Positions 1 through 9,901 of a stretch of 40,868 nt of DNA are shown here, in pieces (the stretch's first letter is position 1; the number at the start of each line of letters is the position of its first letter). The position numbers and the translations under genes are program-made. The notes under the pieces are model-generated. The model was given only the letters and a program-made list of their open reading frames with translations, did no database searches and was not told where the DNA came from. This stretch comes from Moritella sp. PE36 (GTDB lineage: Bacteria > Pseudomonadota > Gammaproteobacteria > Enterobacterales > Moritellaceae). The stretch spans positions 1 to 40,868 of the forward strand of contig NZ_ABCQ01000041.1 in NCBI RefSeq assembly GCF_000170855.1, given 5' to 3'.

Positions 1-2433
1 ACATGCCTGATCGAGTACATATTCGCCCAAGCTCTGGATAAGTCCGCCCTCTTCAGCAAGCGGAATAAACTCAGCGGGTGAAATAAAACCTCTATCCGGA
101 TGCTGCCAACGTACTAAAGCTTCTAGTTTATCAATTTCACCCGTAACGTTATCAACAATAGGTTGATAGTAAACGTCAAGATTACCGCGTTTTATTGCTT
201 CAGCTAATTCGACAACGGTTTGATGTTTAAGGATCGCAGCATCACTTAACTCCTGTGTGAAAGTGACACATTGATTACGGCCTTTACGCTTGGCTTCAAA
301 TATTGCTTGTTCTGCACTTTGCATTAATGCTTCTACCGATACCCCATCTTCTGGGTACATAGTAATACCGACCGATGCGGTTATATAACGCTGTTGATTT
401 GACAATTGATAGGCTTGTGCAAATACACCTTGTAACTGTTTCGCATAAACTTCTGCTTGGCGCTTATTGACCACATCAGGAATGATGAAGGCGAATTCAT
501 CACCATCAATACGGGCAAGAAAATCACTATCTCTACTGCGGTATTTTAGTCGTTCAGTCGTCTCTTTCAATAAGCGATCACCGGCCATGAAATCTTCTGA
601 ATTATTTATTGATTTGAAGTCATCAAGATCAATGTAAATGATGGCAAATTTTTGGTCATGTTTAGCTGATTTATCGATAATATGACGCATCTCAGCACTA
701 AAATATTGGCGATTAGGTAAACCGGTCAGCGCATCAAAGTTAGACTGGGTAATAATCTGCTGTTCTGTTTTCTTGTCTTCGGTCACATCACTAAAAACGG
801 CAAAGAAATATTTAAGTTTATCGCCTTCTTTAATACTCGACAGCGTCACTTGTTGTGCAAATATCTCGCCTGCACGGTTACGACTCCAGATAACACCTTT
901 CCATTCATTGTGCTTAAGTAATGCTTCGGCTATATCATGATAGAACTGTTCATCATGGACACCTGATCGTAATAAATCATGGGTACGCCCTATCGCATCT
1001 TCGGCGCTATAACCTGTGATAGTTTCAAATGCCGGATTAACATCAATAATTTTTTCATTGGCATCACACAACATAATGCCTTCAGCACTGTGTCTGTATA
1101 CACTTTCTATAATAGACAGACGTTGCCGATTATCTTGCTCTTCAGTGAGATCTTGAATGGTATTCATAAAATACTGAATGTTATGAGCATCATCCCTTAC
1201 CGCTGTCACCGTTAACTTCGTCCATAATATACTGCCGTCACGATGACGATAGCGTGTATTAAGGGTAAAGTTATTACGCTTATTGGCATATATTTCTTGA
1301 TAGTACTCTTCAAACTGCTCTTTATCTTCATCAAAATATAAGTGTAAGCTACTGGTATTCAACGTACCTTGCTCACGTAAACGATGAAAATCGTCCAATT
1401 CATAACCAAACATTTTACATGCTTGTTTATTTACCCATTTAATTTCACGATTAGCATTAAGTTTAATTAACCCGACCGGTGTTGTGGCTAAAACAGTTTC
1501 AAGAATACGCTCTTGCGCTGATGCTCTTTTCTTAGTTAATTCTTCAGCTGTAATATCCTTACTGATGCAATCAAGGCGATACACTTTTCCCCTTTCATCG
1601 GCAATAGGATAGATATCACTTTGGATACGCTTAGAATTTCCCTTTAATGTGGTGATATTAAAAATACTACGTATCGAGGTTGTTGAGTTTGATGTCATCG
1701 CCGATTGAAAGTCACGTAATACACCAGGTTTATCAAACTTATCAACCAAGGCTAATAACGCATCAAATTGATTAATCGCTTTGACGTTATCCGTTTCAAT
1801 AATATTCGCCGCAGAATCAGAGTATTCTAATCGATCTTGCTCTATAAAATAGCTCCAACTGCTTAATAGACCTTTAGCTATATTGTCTTCCAACCACAAG
1901 GTATACGCACTCAACTCCACAGGCATATCGGGTGTAATAGCCGTTATCGGTAACATGTTAATTTGTTTAGGTTGGAGTTCTCTTTCTAAAAAACCAGAAA
2001 CTAATCGGATTAAATTTAATTCGAGTTTATGTTTAGACAATTTACGAGGGAAAAATGCAGATAAAATACCAATAGGCCTTCCGCATGGATCATTAAGGCG
2101 GATGCCTAAATAAGCTTCAGCGTGCCATTCTTGTAATTGCGTTTGTTCTGGAAACCGAGAGACTAAATCTTGCTCATATTCAGCATAGCCATGATGATAA
2201 GCGGCAAAACAAGGCATGGATTTAAAGTCGATAACAACATCAGCATCAAGAACACCTTGTTGTAGACAAGACAAAATAGATAAGTCAAAAGTTTGAGGAC
2301 AAACAGTCGCGACATAAATAGTATCAATACGCAGTAATGACGCTAAATTAGTCAGAAAAAAATCAAGATGATTAGTTTCCAACAATTGTGTCGTATCAAT
2401 GTTTATATCACTAAGTGTGAGAGTTTCAACCAT
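1..2433 (-). CDS. GAF/PAS-containing GGDEF-EAL protein (C-terminus beyond window)
   Basis: Multidomain signalling protein likely to make and/or break down cyclic di-GMP. The frame is open from ATG at 2433 to the window edge (811 codons), so the end of the EAL domain and the stop are missing. Residues about 15-165 look GAF-like. Three PAS-type segments follow (about 190-300, 308-430 and 440-560), the last with a typical D-V-N-P-A-F core. The GGDEF domain begins near 567 with DALTGLPNR and has active-site loop DGDEF at 643-647 instead of GGDEF. The EAL domain starts near 750, with EAL at 771-773. There is no obvious membrane segment, so it is probably cytosolic. AAGGA lies close before the ATG. 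Domain types are seen; ligand and net activity (cyclase, phosphodiesterase or both) are unknown. Confidence 0.85.
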   Translation of the reverse strand, partial: MVETLTLSDINIDTTQLLETNHLDFFLTNLASLLRIDTIYVATVCPQTFDLSILSCLQQGVLDADVVIDFKSMPCFAAYHHGYAEYEQDLVSRFPEQTQLQEWHAEAYLGIRLNDPCGRPIGILSAFFPRKLSKHKLELNLIRLVSGFLERELQPKQINMLPITAITPDMPVELSAYTLWLEDNIAKGLLSSWSYFIEQDRLEYSDSAANIIETDNVKAINQFDALLALVDKFDKPGVLRDFQSAMTSNSTTSIRSIFNITTLKGNSKRIQSDIYPIADERGKVYRLDCISKDITAEELTKKRASAQERILETVLATTPVGLIKLNANREIKWVNKQACKMFGYELDDFHRLREQGTLNTSSLHLYFDEDKEQFEEYYQEIYANKRNNFTLNTRYRHRDGSILWTKLTVTAVRDDAHNIQYFMNTIQDLTEEQDNRQRLSIIESVYRHSAEGIMLCDANEKIIDVNPAFETITGYSAEDAIGRTHDLLRSGVHDEQFYHDIAEALLKHNEWKGVIWSRNRAGEIFAQQVTLSSIKEGDKLKYFFAVFSDVTEDKKTEQQIITQSNFDALTGLPNRQYFSAEMRHIIDKSAKHDQKFAIIYIDLDDFKSINNSEDFMAGDRLLKETTERLKYRSRDSDFLARIDGDEFAFIIPDVVNKRQAEVYAKQLQGVFAQAYQLSNQQRYITASVGITMYPEDGVSVEALMQSAEQAIFEAKRKGRNQCVTFTQELSDAAILKHQTVVELAEAIKRGNLDVYYQPIVDNVTGEIDKLEALVRWQHPDRGFISPAEFIPLAEEGGLIQSLGEYVLDQAC

Positions 2434-2541
2434 ACATCCTTGTCCACGAATTCGATTAGTTTAGCTGCAGTAGATTGATATCCTTTCAATTATCACCATA
2501 GCTTATCTAAAACTATGGTAATACTTTAGCACTAAAAATAA

Positions 2542-2582
2542 AGTGGTAAATATCACGCCAAGATAATACACAATTTACCACT
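2542..2582 (-). terminator. Probable prlC terminator
   Basis: A 10-bp inverted repeat (AGTGGTAAAT / ATTTACCACT) encloses a 21-nt loop. Read on the minus strand it is followed by TTTATTTTT, about 65 nt after the prlC stop. The loop is long, so strength is uncertain. A separate short dyad (CCATAG...CTATGG, 2498-2519) lies further on, towards the next gene. Confidence 0.5.
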
Positions 2583-2647
2583 ATTTTAAAATCAAAACCG
2601 AGCGATAATCACTACAACCTATCAGTTATAGCAAGTTATCCATTGCG

Positions 2648-4687
2648 TTAGCTAATTCCAGAATGATTTAATAATGCATACGTGCTTGGTTTACGTCCGC
2701 GGAACTGCACAAATAATGACATTGGCGTATCGCTGCCGCCACGTTCAAGTACGCAACTCATAAAGTCGCGACCTGTCTCGGCATTAAAAATACCTTCGTC
2801 TTCAAAACGAGAGAATGCGTCCGCAGATAACACTTCAGCCCATTTATAGCTGTAATAACCGGCGGCATAACCACCAGCAAAAATATGTGAAAAACCATTT
2901 TGGAAACGATTAAATTCTGGTGCCGATAATACCGATACCTTTTCTCTTACCGAATTTAATACCGATTGAATATTTGAACCTTGCGCGGGGTTATATTCCA
3001 TGTGCATACGGAAATCAAATAAGCCCAATTCAATTTGACGTAACATGCCCATTGCCGAGTTAAAGTTCTTCGCCGCTAATAGTTTATCTAACATCGCTTG
3101 TGGTAGTGGTTCATCGGTTTCGTAATGACCCGAAATAAACGCTAGCGCCTCTTCTTGCCAGCACCAGTTTTCCATAAATTGACTTGGTAGTTCAACCGCA
3201 TCCCAAGGCACACCGTTAATACCCGATACCGCAGCCGGGATCACTTTAGTTAACATGTGATGCAAGCCATGGCCAAATTCATGGAATAACGTGGTCACTT
3301 CATTATGGGTAAATAGCGCAGGTTTATCGCCAACCGGTTTATTAAAGTTACAGGTTAAATAAGCCACCGGTTTTTGTAATTCGCCATCGGCTTTAATACG
3401 ATGCGTTAGGCAATCATTCATCCAGGCACCGCCACGCTTATGTTCACGCGCGTACAGATCCAGATAAAAACTACCGCGTAACTCGCCCTCGTCATCAAAG
3501 ATCTCGAAGAAACGCACATCTTTATGCCAAGACTCGACACCAAGCTCTTCGATAATATTTAGGCCAAATAAACGTTTAACCACTTCGAACATGCCTTTGA
3601 CAACACGATCTTCAGGAAAATACGGGCGTAATTCTTCATCCGATATTGTATATTTAGCTTGTTTTAACTTTTCAGCATAAAATGTCAGATCCCATGCTTC
3701 TAATGCTTTCGCCATAAAGTTATCTTTAGCAAAAGCTTGGATTTCGGCTAATTCAACTTCTGCTTGAGAAAACGATTTATCGGCAAGGTCAGATAAAAAT
3801 TCAATCACTTGTGCTGGTGTTTCGGCCATCTTAGTGGCTAATGATTTTTCGGCAAAATGAGCAAAGCCAAGTAATGCGGCAAGTTCATGACGCAAGGCAA
3901 TAATCTCGTCCATTATCGCCGAGTTATCCCATTTACCTGCATTTGGACCAACATCCGAGGCACGAGTACAGAATGCTTCATATACTTCACGGCGCAATTC
4001 TCGATTTTCAGAATACATCATCACCGGTAAGTAGCTTGGGAAATCTAAGGTAAATAAGTAACCTGTTAATGACTTACTTTCTGCCGTTGCTTTCGCTGCA
4101 GCTTTTGCAGACTCAGGTAAACCGATAAGCAGTGCTTCGTCAGTGATCTCTTTCTGCCAACCTAACGTTGCATCCATAACATTATTACTAAATGTTGATG
4201 TTAACAGAGATAGACGTTTAGTGATCTCACCATAACGCTGTTTGTCATTATCAACTAAATCGATACCAGATAATCTAAAATCACGTAGTGCATTGGTGAT
4301 CACTTTTTGCTGTGCGGTTGATAAAGTGGCAAATTCACTACTGTCATGTAAACGCTGATAGGCTAAGAATAATTGCTGGTTCTGCCCGACTTTAGTTTGG
4401 TACTCAGATAACAATGGTAAGCAAGCATCATGCGCTTCACGTAACTCATCACTGCTCACTACGGCATTCAAATGACCAATAGGCGACCAAACACGTCCTA
4501 ACCGATCATCACTTTCTTCTAACGGCGCAACCAAGCTCGCCCAAGTGACAGCATCGTCATTGGCCAATACGTTAGCAATAACCGCGTCACAATCGGCAAT
4601 TGCCTGCGTGACTGCAGGCACAATATGCTCGGGTTTAATACTCGCAAATGGGGGTAAACCTGTCATAGTCAAAAGTGGGTTAGTCAT
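2648..4687 (-). CDS. prlC: Oligopeptidase A (M3 family zinc metallopeptidase)
   Basis: Cytosolic zinc peptidase of the M3A family (oligopeptidase A, PrlC/OpdA) that trims short peptides, including cleaved signal peptides and fragments from ATP-dependent proteases. The protein is 679 residues, the usual family length. The zinc motif HEFGH is at 469-473, and the third ligand is probably Glu499 in the conserved VELPSQ segment. The N-terminal half is the helical domain typical of the family. The start at 4687 is supported by AGGATGA just upstream. It is transcribed divergently from gor; in E. coli prlC and gor are also near neighbours. A heat-shock-like promoter sits about 35 nt before the start. 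Identification is firm. Confidence 0.96.
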   Translation of the reverse strand: MTNPLLTMTGLPPFASIKPEHIVPAVTQAIADCDAVIANVLANDDAVTWASLVAPLEESDDRLGRVWSPIGHLNAVVSSDELREAHDACLPLLSEYQTKVGQNQQLFLAYQRLHDSSEFATLSTAQQKVITNALRDFRLSGIDLVDNDKQRYGEITKRLSLLTSTFSNNVMDATLGWQKEITDEALLIGLPESAKAAAKATAESKSLTGYLFTLDFPSYLPVMMYSENRELRREVYEAFCTRASDVGPNAGKWDNSAIMDEIIALRHELAALLGFAHFAEKSLATKMAETPAQVIEFLSDLADKSFSQAEVELAEIQAFAKDNFMAKALEAWDLTFYAEKLKQAKYTISDEELRPYFPEDRVVKGMFEVVKRLFGLNIIEELGVESWHKDVRFFEIFDDEGELRGSFYLDLYAREHKRGGAWMNDCLTHRIKADGELQKPVAYLTCNFNKPVGDKPALFTHNEVTTLFHEFGHGLHHMLTKVIPAAVSGINGVPWDAVELPSQFMENWCWQEEALAFISGHYETDEPLPQAMLDKLLAAKNFNSAMGMLRQIELGLFDFRMHMEYNPAQGSNIQSVLNSVREKVSVLSAPEFNRFQNGFSHIFAGGYAAGYYSYKWAEVLSADAFSRFEDEGIFNAETGRDFMSCVLERGGSDTPMSLFVQFRGRKPSTYALLNHSGIS

Positions 4688-4720
4688 AGAGTCATCCTAT
4701 TTATAATGATATTAATTAGT

Positions 4721-4749
4721 TAATGCGGCTATAAAATGATAATTTCAAG
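4721..4749 (-). promoter_or_regulatory. Candidate sigma-32 (heat-shock) promoter of prlC
   Basis: On the minus strand CTTGAAA (4749-4743) is followed after 14 nt by CCGCATTA (4728-4721). Sigma-32 promoters have CTTGAAA, a spacer of about 13-15 nt and CCCCATnT. The predicted transcript start lies about 25-30 nt before the prlC ATG. OpdA/PrlC is reported as heat-shock controlled in enterics, so context agrees. The assignment is inference from motif match. Confidence 0.5.
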
Positions 4750-4893
4750 TATAGCGAGTAAATATCGAGAAACGCTTTACCCGTAACATTTTGCATTGAT
4801 AGGTAAAAGTAATGGCCGTGAATGGCTTTACCTACTAATAATATCTGTCAATTCAGTTTAAACTGTGTAATTAACTTTATTACAAAACAAGGT

Positions 4894-4922
4894 GATGAAC
4901 TTAGTCATATAATAAGTTCATC
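4894..4922 (+). promoter_or_regulatory. Dyad over the gor -10 region
   Basis: A perfect 9-bp inverted repeat, GATGAACTT / AAGTTCATC with an 11-bp spacer, lies 24 bp before the gor ATG. The spacer contains TATAAT (4908-4913), a consensus -10 with no good -35 partner at 16-18 bp. It could be a repressor or activator site, or an RNA hairpin if transcription starts further upstream. It does not resemble the OxyR ATAG-N7-CTAT pattern. Confidence 0.4.
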
Positions 4923-4946
4923 TTCTCAATTAAGGACTATAAGAAT

Positions 4947-6302
4947 ATGTCACAGCATTTTGATTATATTGCCATTGGTGGTGGTAGCGGCGGTATTGCA
5001 TCTGCAAACAGAGCTGCAATGCACGGTAAAAAAGTTGCCATCATCGAAGCCAAGGCGCTGGGTGGTACTTGTGTTAATGTTGGTTGCGTACCGAAAAAAG
5101 TGATGTGGCATGGCGCACAAATCGCAGAAGCGATGCACCTATATGCAAAAGATTATGGCTTTGATGTTGAAAATAAAGGCCTTGATTGGGGTAAATTAGT
5201 TGCGGCTCGTGAAGCTTATATTGGCCGTATTCACACCTCTTATGACAACGTACTGGGCAATAACAAAGTAACGGTGATCAAAGGTTTTGCGACCTTCGTA
5301 AACAAAAACACAGTAAGCGTGAATGGCGAAACTTATACCGCTGACCATATCCTGATCGCAACTGGTGGCGCACCAACTATCCCGAATGTACCTGGCGCTG
5401 AGCATGGTATTGATTCAAATGGTTTCTTTGAGTTAACAGAACAGCCAAAACGCGTTGCGGTTATCGGTGCCGGTTATATTGCGGTTGAACTAGCAGGTGT
5501 ATTACACGGACTCGGCAGCAAAACACATTTATTTGTTCGTAAAGAATCGCCATTGCGTAGTTTCGATCCAATTTTGATTGATACGCTGGTTGATGTAATG
5601 AACACCTCTGGTCCAAAATTACATACCAATTCAGTACCAAAAGAAGTCGTGAAAGAAGCCGATGGTTCGATCACCTTACATCTTGAAAATGGTGAGTCAC
5701 AAAATGTTGATACCCTAATCTGGGCTATCGGTCGCCATCCATCAACAGACAAGATCAACCTTGCTGCAACGGGCGTTGAAACCAATGACCGTGGTTACAT
5801 CAAAGTAGATGAATACCAAAACACCAATATTGATGGTATCTACTGTGTGGGTGACATCATGGCAGGTGGTGTTGAACTAACGCCGGTAGCTGTGAAAGCG
5901 GGTCGTCAATTATCTGAACGTCTATTCAACGGTAAAACAACGGCGAAAATGGATTATAACCTGATCCCTACCGTGGTATTTAGCCACCCACCAATTGGGA
6001 CAATCGGTCTAACAGAAGCCGAAGCAATTGCCCAGTACGGCGAAGAAAACGTAAAAGTATACCAATCTGGCTTTACTGCTATGTATACGGCCATTACTTC
6101 AAACCGCCAACCTTGCAAAATGAAATTGGTGTGTGCGGGTGAAGAAGAAACGGTTGTGGGTCTACACGGCATTGGTTTTGCTGCTGACGAAATGATCCAA
6201 GGTTTTGGTGTAGCGATGAAGATGGGCGCAACCAAAGCAGATTTCGATAGCGTAGTTGCTATCCATCCGACTGGCTCAGAAGAATTTGTGACAATGCGCT
6301 AG
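4947..6302 (+). CDS. gor: Glutathione-disulfide reductase
   Basis: Cytosolic FAD flavoenzyme that reduces glutathione disulfide with NADPH. Length is 451 residues, as in E. coli Gor. The FAD-binding GGGSGG is at 11-16. The redox-active pair Cys42/Cys47 sits in [14 protein letters not shown] second Rossmann segment ([11 protein letters not shown]) is followed by [11 protein letters not shown], whose arginines mark NADPH rather than NADH preference. The dimer-interface catalytic pair is in HPTGSEE near the C-terminus (His440, Glu445). The start is supported by AAGGA before the ATG. It is a single-gene unit ending in a hairpin and divergent from prlC. Identification is firm. Confidence 0.97.
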   Translation: MSQHFDYIAIGGGSGGIASANRAAMHGKKVAIIEAKALGGTCVNVGCVPKKVMWHGAQIAEAMHLYAKDYGFDVENKGLDWGKLVAAREAYIGRIHTSYDNVLGNNKVTVIKGFATFVNKNTVSVNGETYTADHILIATGGAPTIPNVPGAEHGIDSNGFFELTEQPKRVAVIGAGYIAVELAGVLHGLGSKTHLFVRKESPLRSFDPILIDTLVDVMNTSGPKLHTNSVPKEVVKEADGSITLHLENGESQNVDTLIWAIGRHPSTDKINLAATGVETNDRGYIKVDEYQNTNIDGIYCVGDIMAGGVELTPVAVKAGRQLSERLFNGKTTAKMDYNLIPTVVFSHPPIGTIGLTEAEAIAQYGEENVKVYQSGFTAMYTAITSNRQPCKMKLVCAGEEETVVGLHGIGFAADEMIQGFGVAMKMGATKADFDSVVAIHPTGSEEFVTMR

Positions 6303-6317
6303 ATCTAACTCGCATTC

Positions 6318-6346
6318 TGGTGTGCATATAATTGCTATGCGCACCA
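6318..6346 (+). terminator. gor terminator
   Basis: TGGTGTGCATA / TATGCGCACCA form an 11-bp stem with one G-U pair and a 7-nt loop, 16 nt after the gor stop. CTTTTCCC follows. The T-run is short, so efficiency is uncertain. Confidence 0.65.
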
Positions 6347-6544
6347 CTTTTCCCACTTTCAATTCAATAATATCCTCCAATCTCGTCATCGAGATCACGA
6401 AACAACTGTTTCCTTGTTAAATGCGCACACAAAATACTTAACATTCATTCAACAACTAGATATATTACTCATGCGTTGGCATTAGCCACTTAACCATACT
6501 TCGCAGGCTAACTATTATCTCACCATATTGATAAGGATATTTTT

Positions 6545-8569
6545 ATGGGCACATTATTGCAACCAATCACCTACCTGATTAGTCGATTATCATTTCAGAA
6601 AAAGTTTGGATTAGTTATCTTGCTACTTGCAACACCGATTGTATTTTTTTCCTCTACAATTATCTCGCAAACACAAAAAGATATTGCCTTTGCAGAATCA
6701 GAGCTGCAAGGCTACCAACTACTGCAAGCCTTACCTGAGGTTGCCAACAAGCTGATTGATTATCGCCATTTACTCAGCTTAGAAGTCGCAGAGCTCGAAC
6801 CTGGTGATGACAAAATACAACAAGCACAAGTGCTCGCAGAAAACACCTTTAATCAATATTACCGCAGCTATACGGCGGCAACTGGATTGCAATTATCGGC
6901 GTTTGATAAGATCACAACCGATTGGCAACAGCTCAAAGCAGACAGTGATTTTTTATTACCAGAAGAAATTTTCTACGCTATCGATTTGATGTTAGAAAAC
7001 CTGCGTATCGGTACCCGTGAGATCAACAGCGAAAGTAAATTATTGTTTGATTCACACCTCAGTAGTTACTACCTGATTAATTTAACCCAAAGTCAGTTGC
7101 CAAGATTAACGGATTTCTCTTATCAAGTAACAGACAAAGCAGCTGAAACAGCCGCGTTTGCCGCATTTACAGCCAACAGCTTCGATGATTTAAGTCGCCG
7201 AATTGATCAACTTAGTATTATATTTTCCGCAGCCGACAATGATGTGCAAGCATTAGTGGCCATTAATCCTGATTATCGCAACACCTTAATCACACCTCTC
7301 GACCAGATAAAAACCACCATGGCAACACTCGACGACCTACTCGACCGCCAGTTAATCAATACCGTATCCGCCGAGATCAAAATTGATCCAAATACCCTTT
7401 ATCGTTTGGGTGAAGAATTACGAATAAAAATCAATAATTTGTATCAAGTTGCCTTTCACACGCTCGGTAATGAAATAACCGTTAGACTCAGTGAAAAAAA
7501 CAGCGAACTCAATGTTTTTTACACCATACTGATCGTCTTATTCGTGGTTTGTGTGGTGATCTTATTAAGTATTTATATCTCACTAACAGAGACTATTCGC
7601 AGTATCAGTCAAGTAGCCCAAAATGTATCTAATGGCGACCTGTCGCAAAATGTGAAGATTGTCAGCAATGACGAACTGGCTATTATTGCCCAACACTTCA
7701 ACAGCACCATTGATGGCATGCGCACGTTGGTAAAACAGCTCAATAGCAGCGCAATCGATGTGCATAGTTCAGTGCAAGACATTAAAGATAAAACCAACTC
7801 AGCAGAAACCACTATCACGGCACAACAAACGGAAACCCATCAAATAGCGGCGGCAATAAAACTGATGGCTGCCACATCAACGGAGATGGCCATTAATGCC
7901 AATGATGCAACCTGTGCAACGCGTGATGCTGAGCGGGCGGTTTTAGAAGGTAAGCAAGTTGTTGACCAAACTATCATCGCGATTAATGCCATTGCTTCAG
8001 AGGTAAAAACATCAAGTGATACCATTCAGAAACTGGAAAATCATTGTACCGATATTGGTGGTGTGGTTGAAGTGATCAGGAGTATTGCCGACCAGACTAA
8101 TTTGTTAGCACTCAATGCTGCGATTGAAGCCGCCAGAGCCGGAGAACAAGGTCGAGGTTTTGCTGTGGTAGCCGATGAAGTGAGAACGCTAGCAAGCCGT
8201 ACACAACAATCGACTAATGAGATCCAAGTGATGATTGAGCGTGTACAAGCTGGCGCGAAAGAATCCGTAAAAGTGATGGCAATAGGTAGAGAGCAAGCCA
8301 ACATGGGCGTAATGCAAGCCAAAGAAGCCTCAAATACTTTTGAAGCCATTACCTTATCCGTCGATAAGATTGTGTCACTCAATAATCAAATAGCCAGTGC
8401 GATAGAAGAACAAAGTCTCGCCGCAGAAGAAATAGAGCGTAATGTCAGTAATGTATCAGCGGGAGCAGACTCTGCTCGTGCTGTCGCGACAGGAGCGACC
8501 CAGTCAGCACACAACTTGTTAACCGTGGCAGATAAATTATCGGAAGTAGCCGAGGAATACGTTTTTTAA
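6545..8569 (+). CDS. Methyl-accepting chemotaxis protein
   Basis: Inner-membrane chemoreceptor that feeds the CheA/CheW pathway. Transmembrane segments are at about 21-41 and 324-347. Between them lies a long, mostly helical periplasmic region of roughly 280 residues that I cannot assign to a named sensor fold, so the ligand is unknown. A HAMP domain follows (about 348-400). The cytoplasmic four-helix signalling domain has the highly conserved hairpin tip (around 509-550, with [18 protein letters not shown]). The protein ends without a CheR-tethering NWETF-type pentapeptide. AAGGA stands 7 nt before the ATG. It is a single-gene unit with its own terminator and no che genes nearby. Confidence 0.93.
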   Translation: MGTLLQPITYLISRLSFQKKFGLVILLLATPIVFFSSTIISQTQKDIAFAESELQGYQLLQALPEVANKLIDYRHLLSLEVAELEPGDDKIQQAQVLAENTFNQYYRSYTAATGLQLSAFDKITTDWQQLKADSDFLLPEEIFYAIDLMLENLRIGTREINSESKLLFDSHLSSYYLINLTQSQLPRLTDFSYQVTDKAAETAAFAAFTANSFDDLSRRIDQLSIIFSAADNDVQALVAINPDYRNTLITPLDQIKTTMATLDDLLDRQLINTVSAEIKIDPNTLYRLGEELRIKINNLYQVAFHTLGNEITVRLSEKNSELNVFYTILIVLFVVCVVILLSIYISLTETIRSISQVAQNVSNGDLSQNVKIVSNDELAIIAQHFNSTIDGMRTLVKQLNSSAIDVHSSVQDIKDKTNSAETTITAQQTETHQIAAAIKLMAATSTEMAINANDATCATRDAERAVLEGKQVVDQTIIAINAIASEVKTSSDTIQKLENHCTDIGGVVEVIRSIADQTNLLALNAAIEAARAGEQGRGFAVVADEVRTLASRTQQSTNEIQVMIERVQAGAKESVKVMAIGREQANMGVMQAKEASNTFEAITLSVDKIVSLNNQIASAIEEQSLAAEEIERNVSNVSAGADSARAVATGATQSAHNLLTVADKLSEVAEEYVF

Positions 8570-8600
8570 AATCTCCGTATTAACACTCTTGGATTAAGTA

Positions 8601-8644
8601 AAGTGGTGGCTTGAGCGTATTTTTATTGCTTTAAGCCACCACTT
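8601..8644 (+). terminator. Terminator after the chemoreceptor gene
   Basis: A perfect 12-bp inverted repeat, AAGTGGTGGCTT / AAGCCACCACTT, with a 20-nt AT-rich loop, is followed by ATTTATTT. It lies about 30 nt after the stop. Confidence 0.7.
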
Positions 8645-8745
8645 ATTTATTTGAATATAATTTTCCAGCATGAAACACTAGATCTGAATAAATTTGCCGA
8701 TTACACTGCTAACACGCATTTTACTCCCCCTCTAAATTGGTACTC

Positions 8746-9651
8746 ATGAAAAATCAAAAAAAAGCCATGCTGTTCGGTTTGATAACGGTATTACTCTGGT
8801 CCACTGTGGCCTCTGCATTTAAAATTACCCTTAGCCATTTTGCGCCAATTCAAATGGTTTTAATTGCCTCATTGACCAGTATCGTTTTATTACTGGGAAT
8901 TGCCTACCAACAAAAAAAGCTGCACCTACTCAAGCAATACTTTATCAAACAACCGCTATTCTATTTAACACTCGGGGTGATTAATCCATTTCTCTATTAT
9001 TTAGTGTTGTTTAAGGCTTATGACTTATTGCCCGCATCACAAGCGCAAGCATTAAATTACACTTGGGCAATCACGCTCACATTATTGTCTGTACCTTTCT
9101 TGGGACAGAAGATCCGGAAAAAAGACTGGGTTGCTATCTTATTCAGCTATACCGGGGCATTAATCATTGCCACTAAAGGTGATCTGTTAGGGCTGAATTT
9201 TGAAAGTCCACTGGGGGTGGCATTGGCATTATTAAGCACCTTGATTTGGGCCAGTTATTGGATCATTAATGCGAGGAATAACAATGATCCTATCGTTAGT
9301 TTATTACTTGGATTTTTATTAAGTCTCCCGTTTACCTTCATCGCCACCGCATTACTCGCTGATTTTAATTTTGACTCCGTAGAGGGGATCCTTGGTGCGA
9401 TTTATATCGGTTTATTTGAAATGGGTATTTCATTTATATTGTGGTTAATGGCCATTAAATTAGCGACGAATACCGCGCAAGTCAGTAATCTTATCTTTAT
9501 CTCGCCGTTTATATCACTCTTCTTACTCAGTAGAATTGTGGGTGAAGAGATCCACCCATCAACCTTTATCGGCTTAGTGACCATTATCGTGGGGCTCGTG
9601 ATCCAGCAAATTAACTGGCGTAAAAAACGTCGTACCGTAACAGCGAAATAA
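8746..9651 (+). CDS. EamA/DMT-family permease
   Basis: Inner-membrane transporter of the drug/metabolite transporter superfamily, with two EamA repeats and about ten predicted transmembrane helices (301 residues). The first repeat opens with LFGLITVLLWSTVASAFK, a typical DMT helix 1 with the conserved Trp. The second repeat begins near the segment LSTLIWASYWIINA. The C-terminus is basic (WRKKRR), as expected for the cytoplasmic side. I chose ATG 8746; an in-frame TTG lies three codons upstream, and neither has a clear Shine-Dalgarno. Substrate cannot be inferred: members export amino acids, metabolites or drugs. It stands alone between two hairpins. Confidence 0.85.
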   Translation: MKNQKKAMLFGLITVLLWSTVASAFKITLSHFAPIQMVLIASLTSIVLLLGIAYQQKKLHLLKQYFIKQPLFYLTLGVINPFLYYLVLFKAYDLLPASQAQALNYTWAITLTLLSVPFLGQKIRKKDWVAILFSYTGALIIATKGDLLGLNFESPLGVALALLSTLIWASYWIINARNNNDPIVSLLLGFLLSLPFTFIATALLADFNFDSVEGILGAIYIGLFEMGISFILWLMAIKLATNTAQVSNLIFISPFISLFLLSRIVGEEIHPSTFIGLVTIIVGLVIQQINWRKKRRTVTAK

Positions 9652-9677
9652 TAGCGACGCACTTAACCTTCTAAATC

Positions 9678-9704
9678 GGTGGCTGATAACCAAGTTCAGC
9701 CACC
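9678..9704 (+). other. Stem-loop after the EamA permease gene
   Basis: GGTGGCTGA / TCAGCCACC form a perfect 9-bp stem with a 9-nt loop, 26 nt after the stop. No T-run follows, so it may be a weak or Rho-assisted terminator or an RNA 3'-end stabiliser. Confidence 0.4.
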
Positions 9705-9901
9705 AGCAACGTTAAATGAAGCAGTAAATAGTGACTTAATCGCAATTTAATTACTGAAAATATCACAATCCCCATTACCTCCTCTTGCATATCTAAAGCC
9801 TAACAGGTTAATGTTTCAGTATTATCTCTTTCTATAACCAGAACATGACCCTATAAAACGCAGAATATCGCGTCAGGTAACATGACAAACCGGACAGCAA
9901 G

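Noticed and set aside
6478-6495. TGGCATTAGCC before the chemoreceptor gene as a sigma-54 promoter
   Set aside because: The GC of the -12 element is missing at the required distance from GG.
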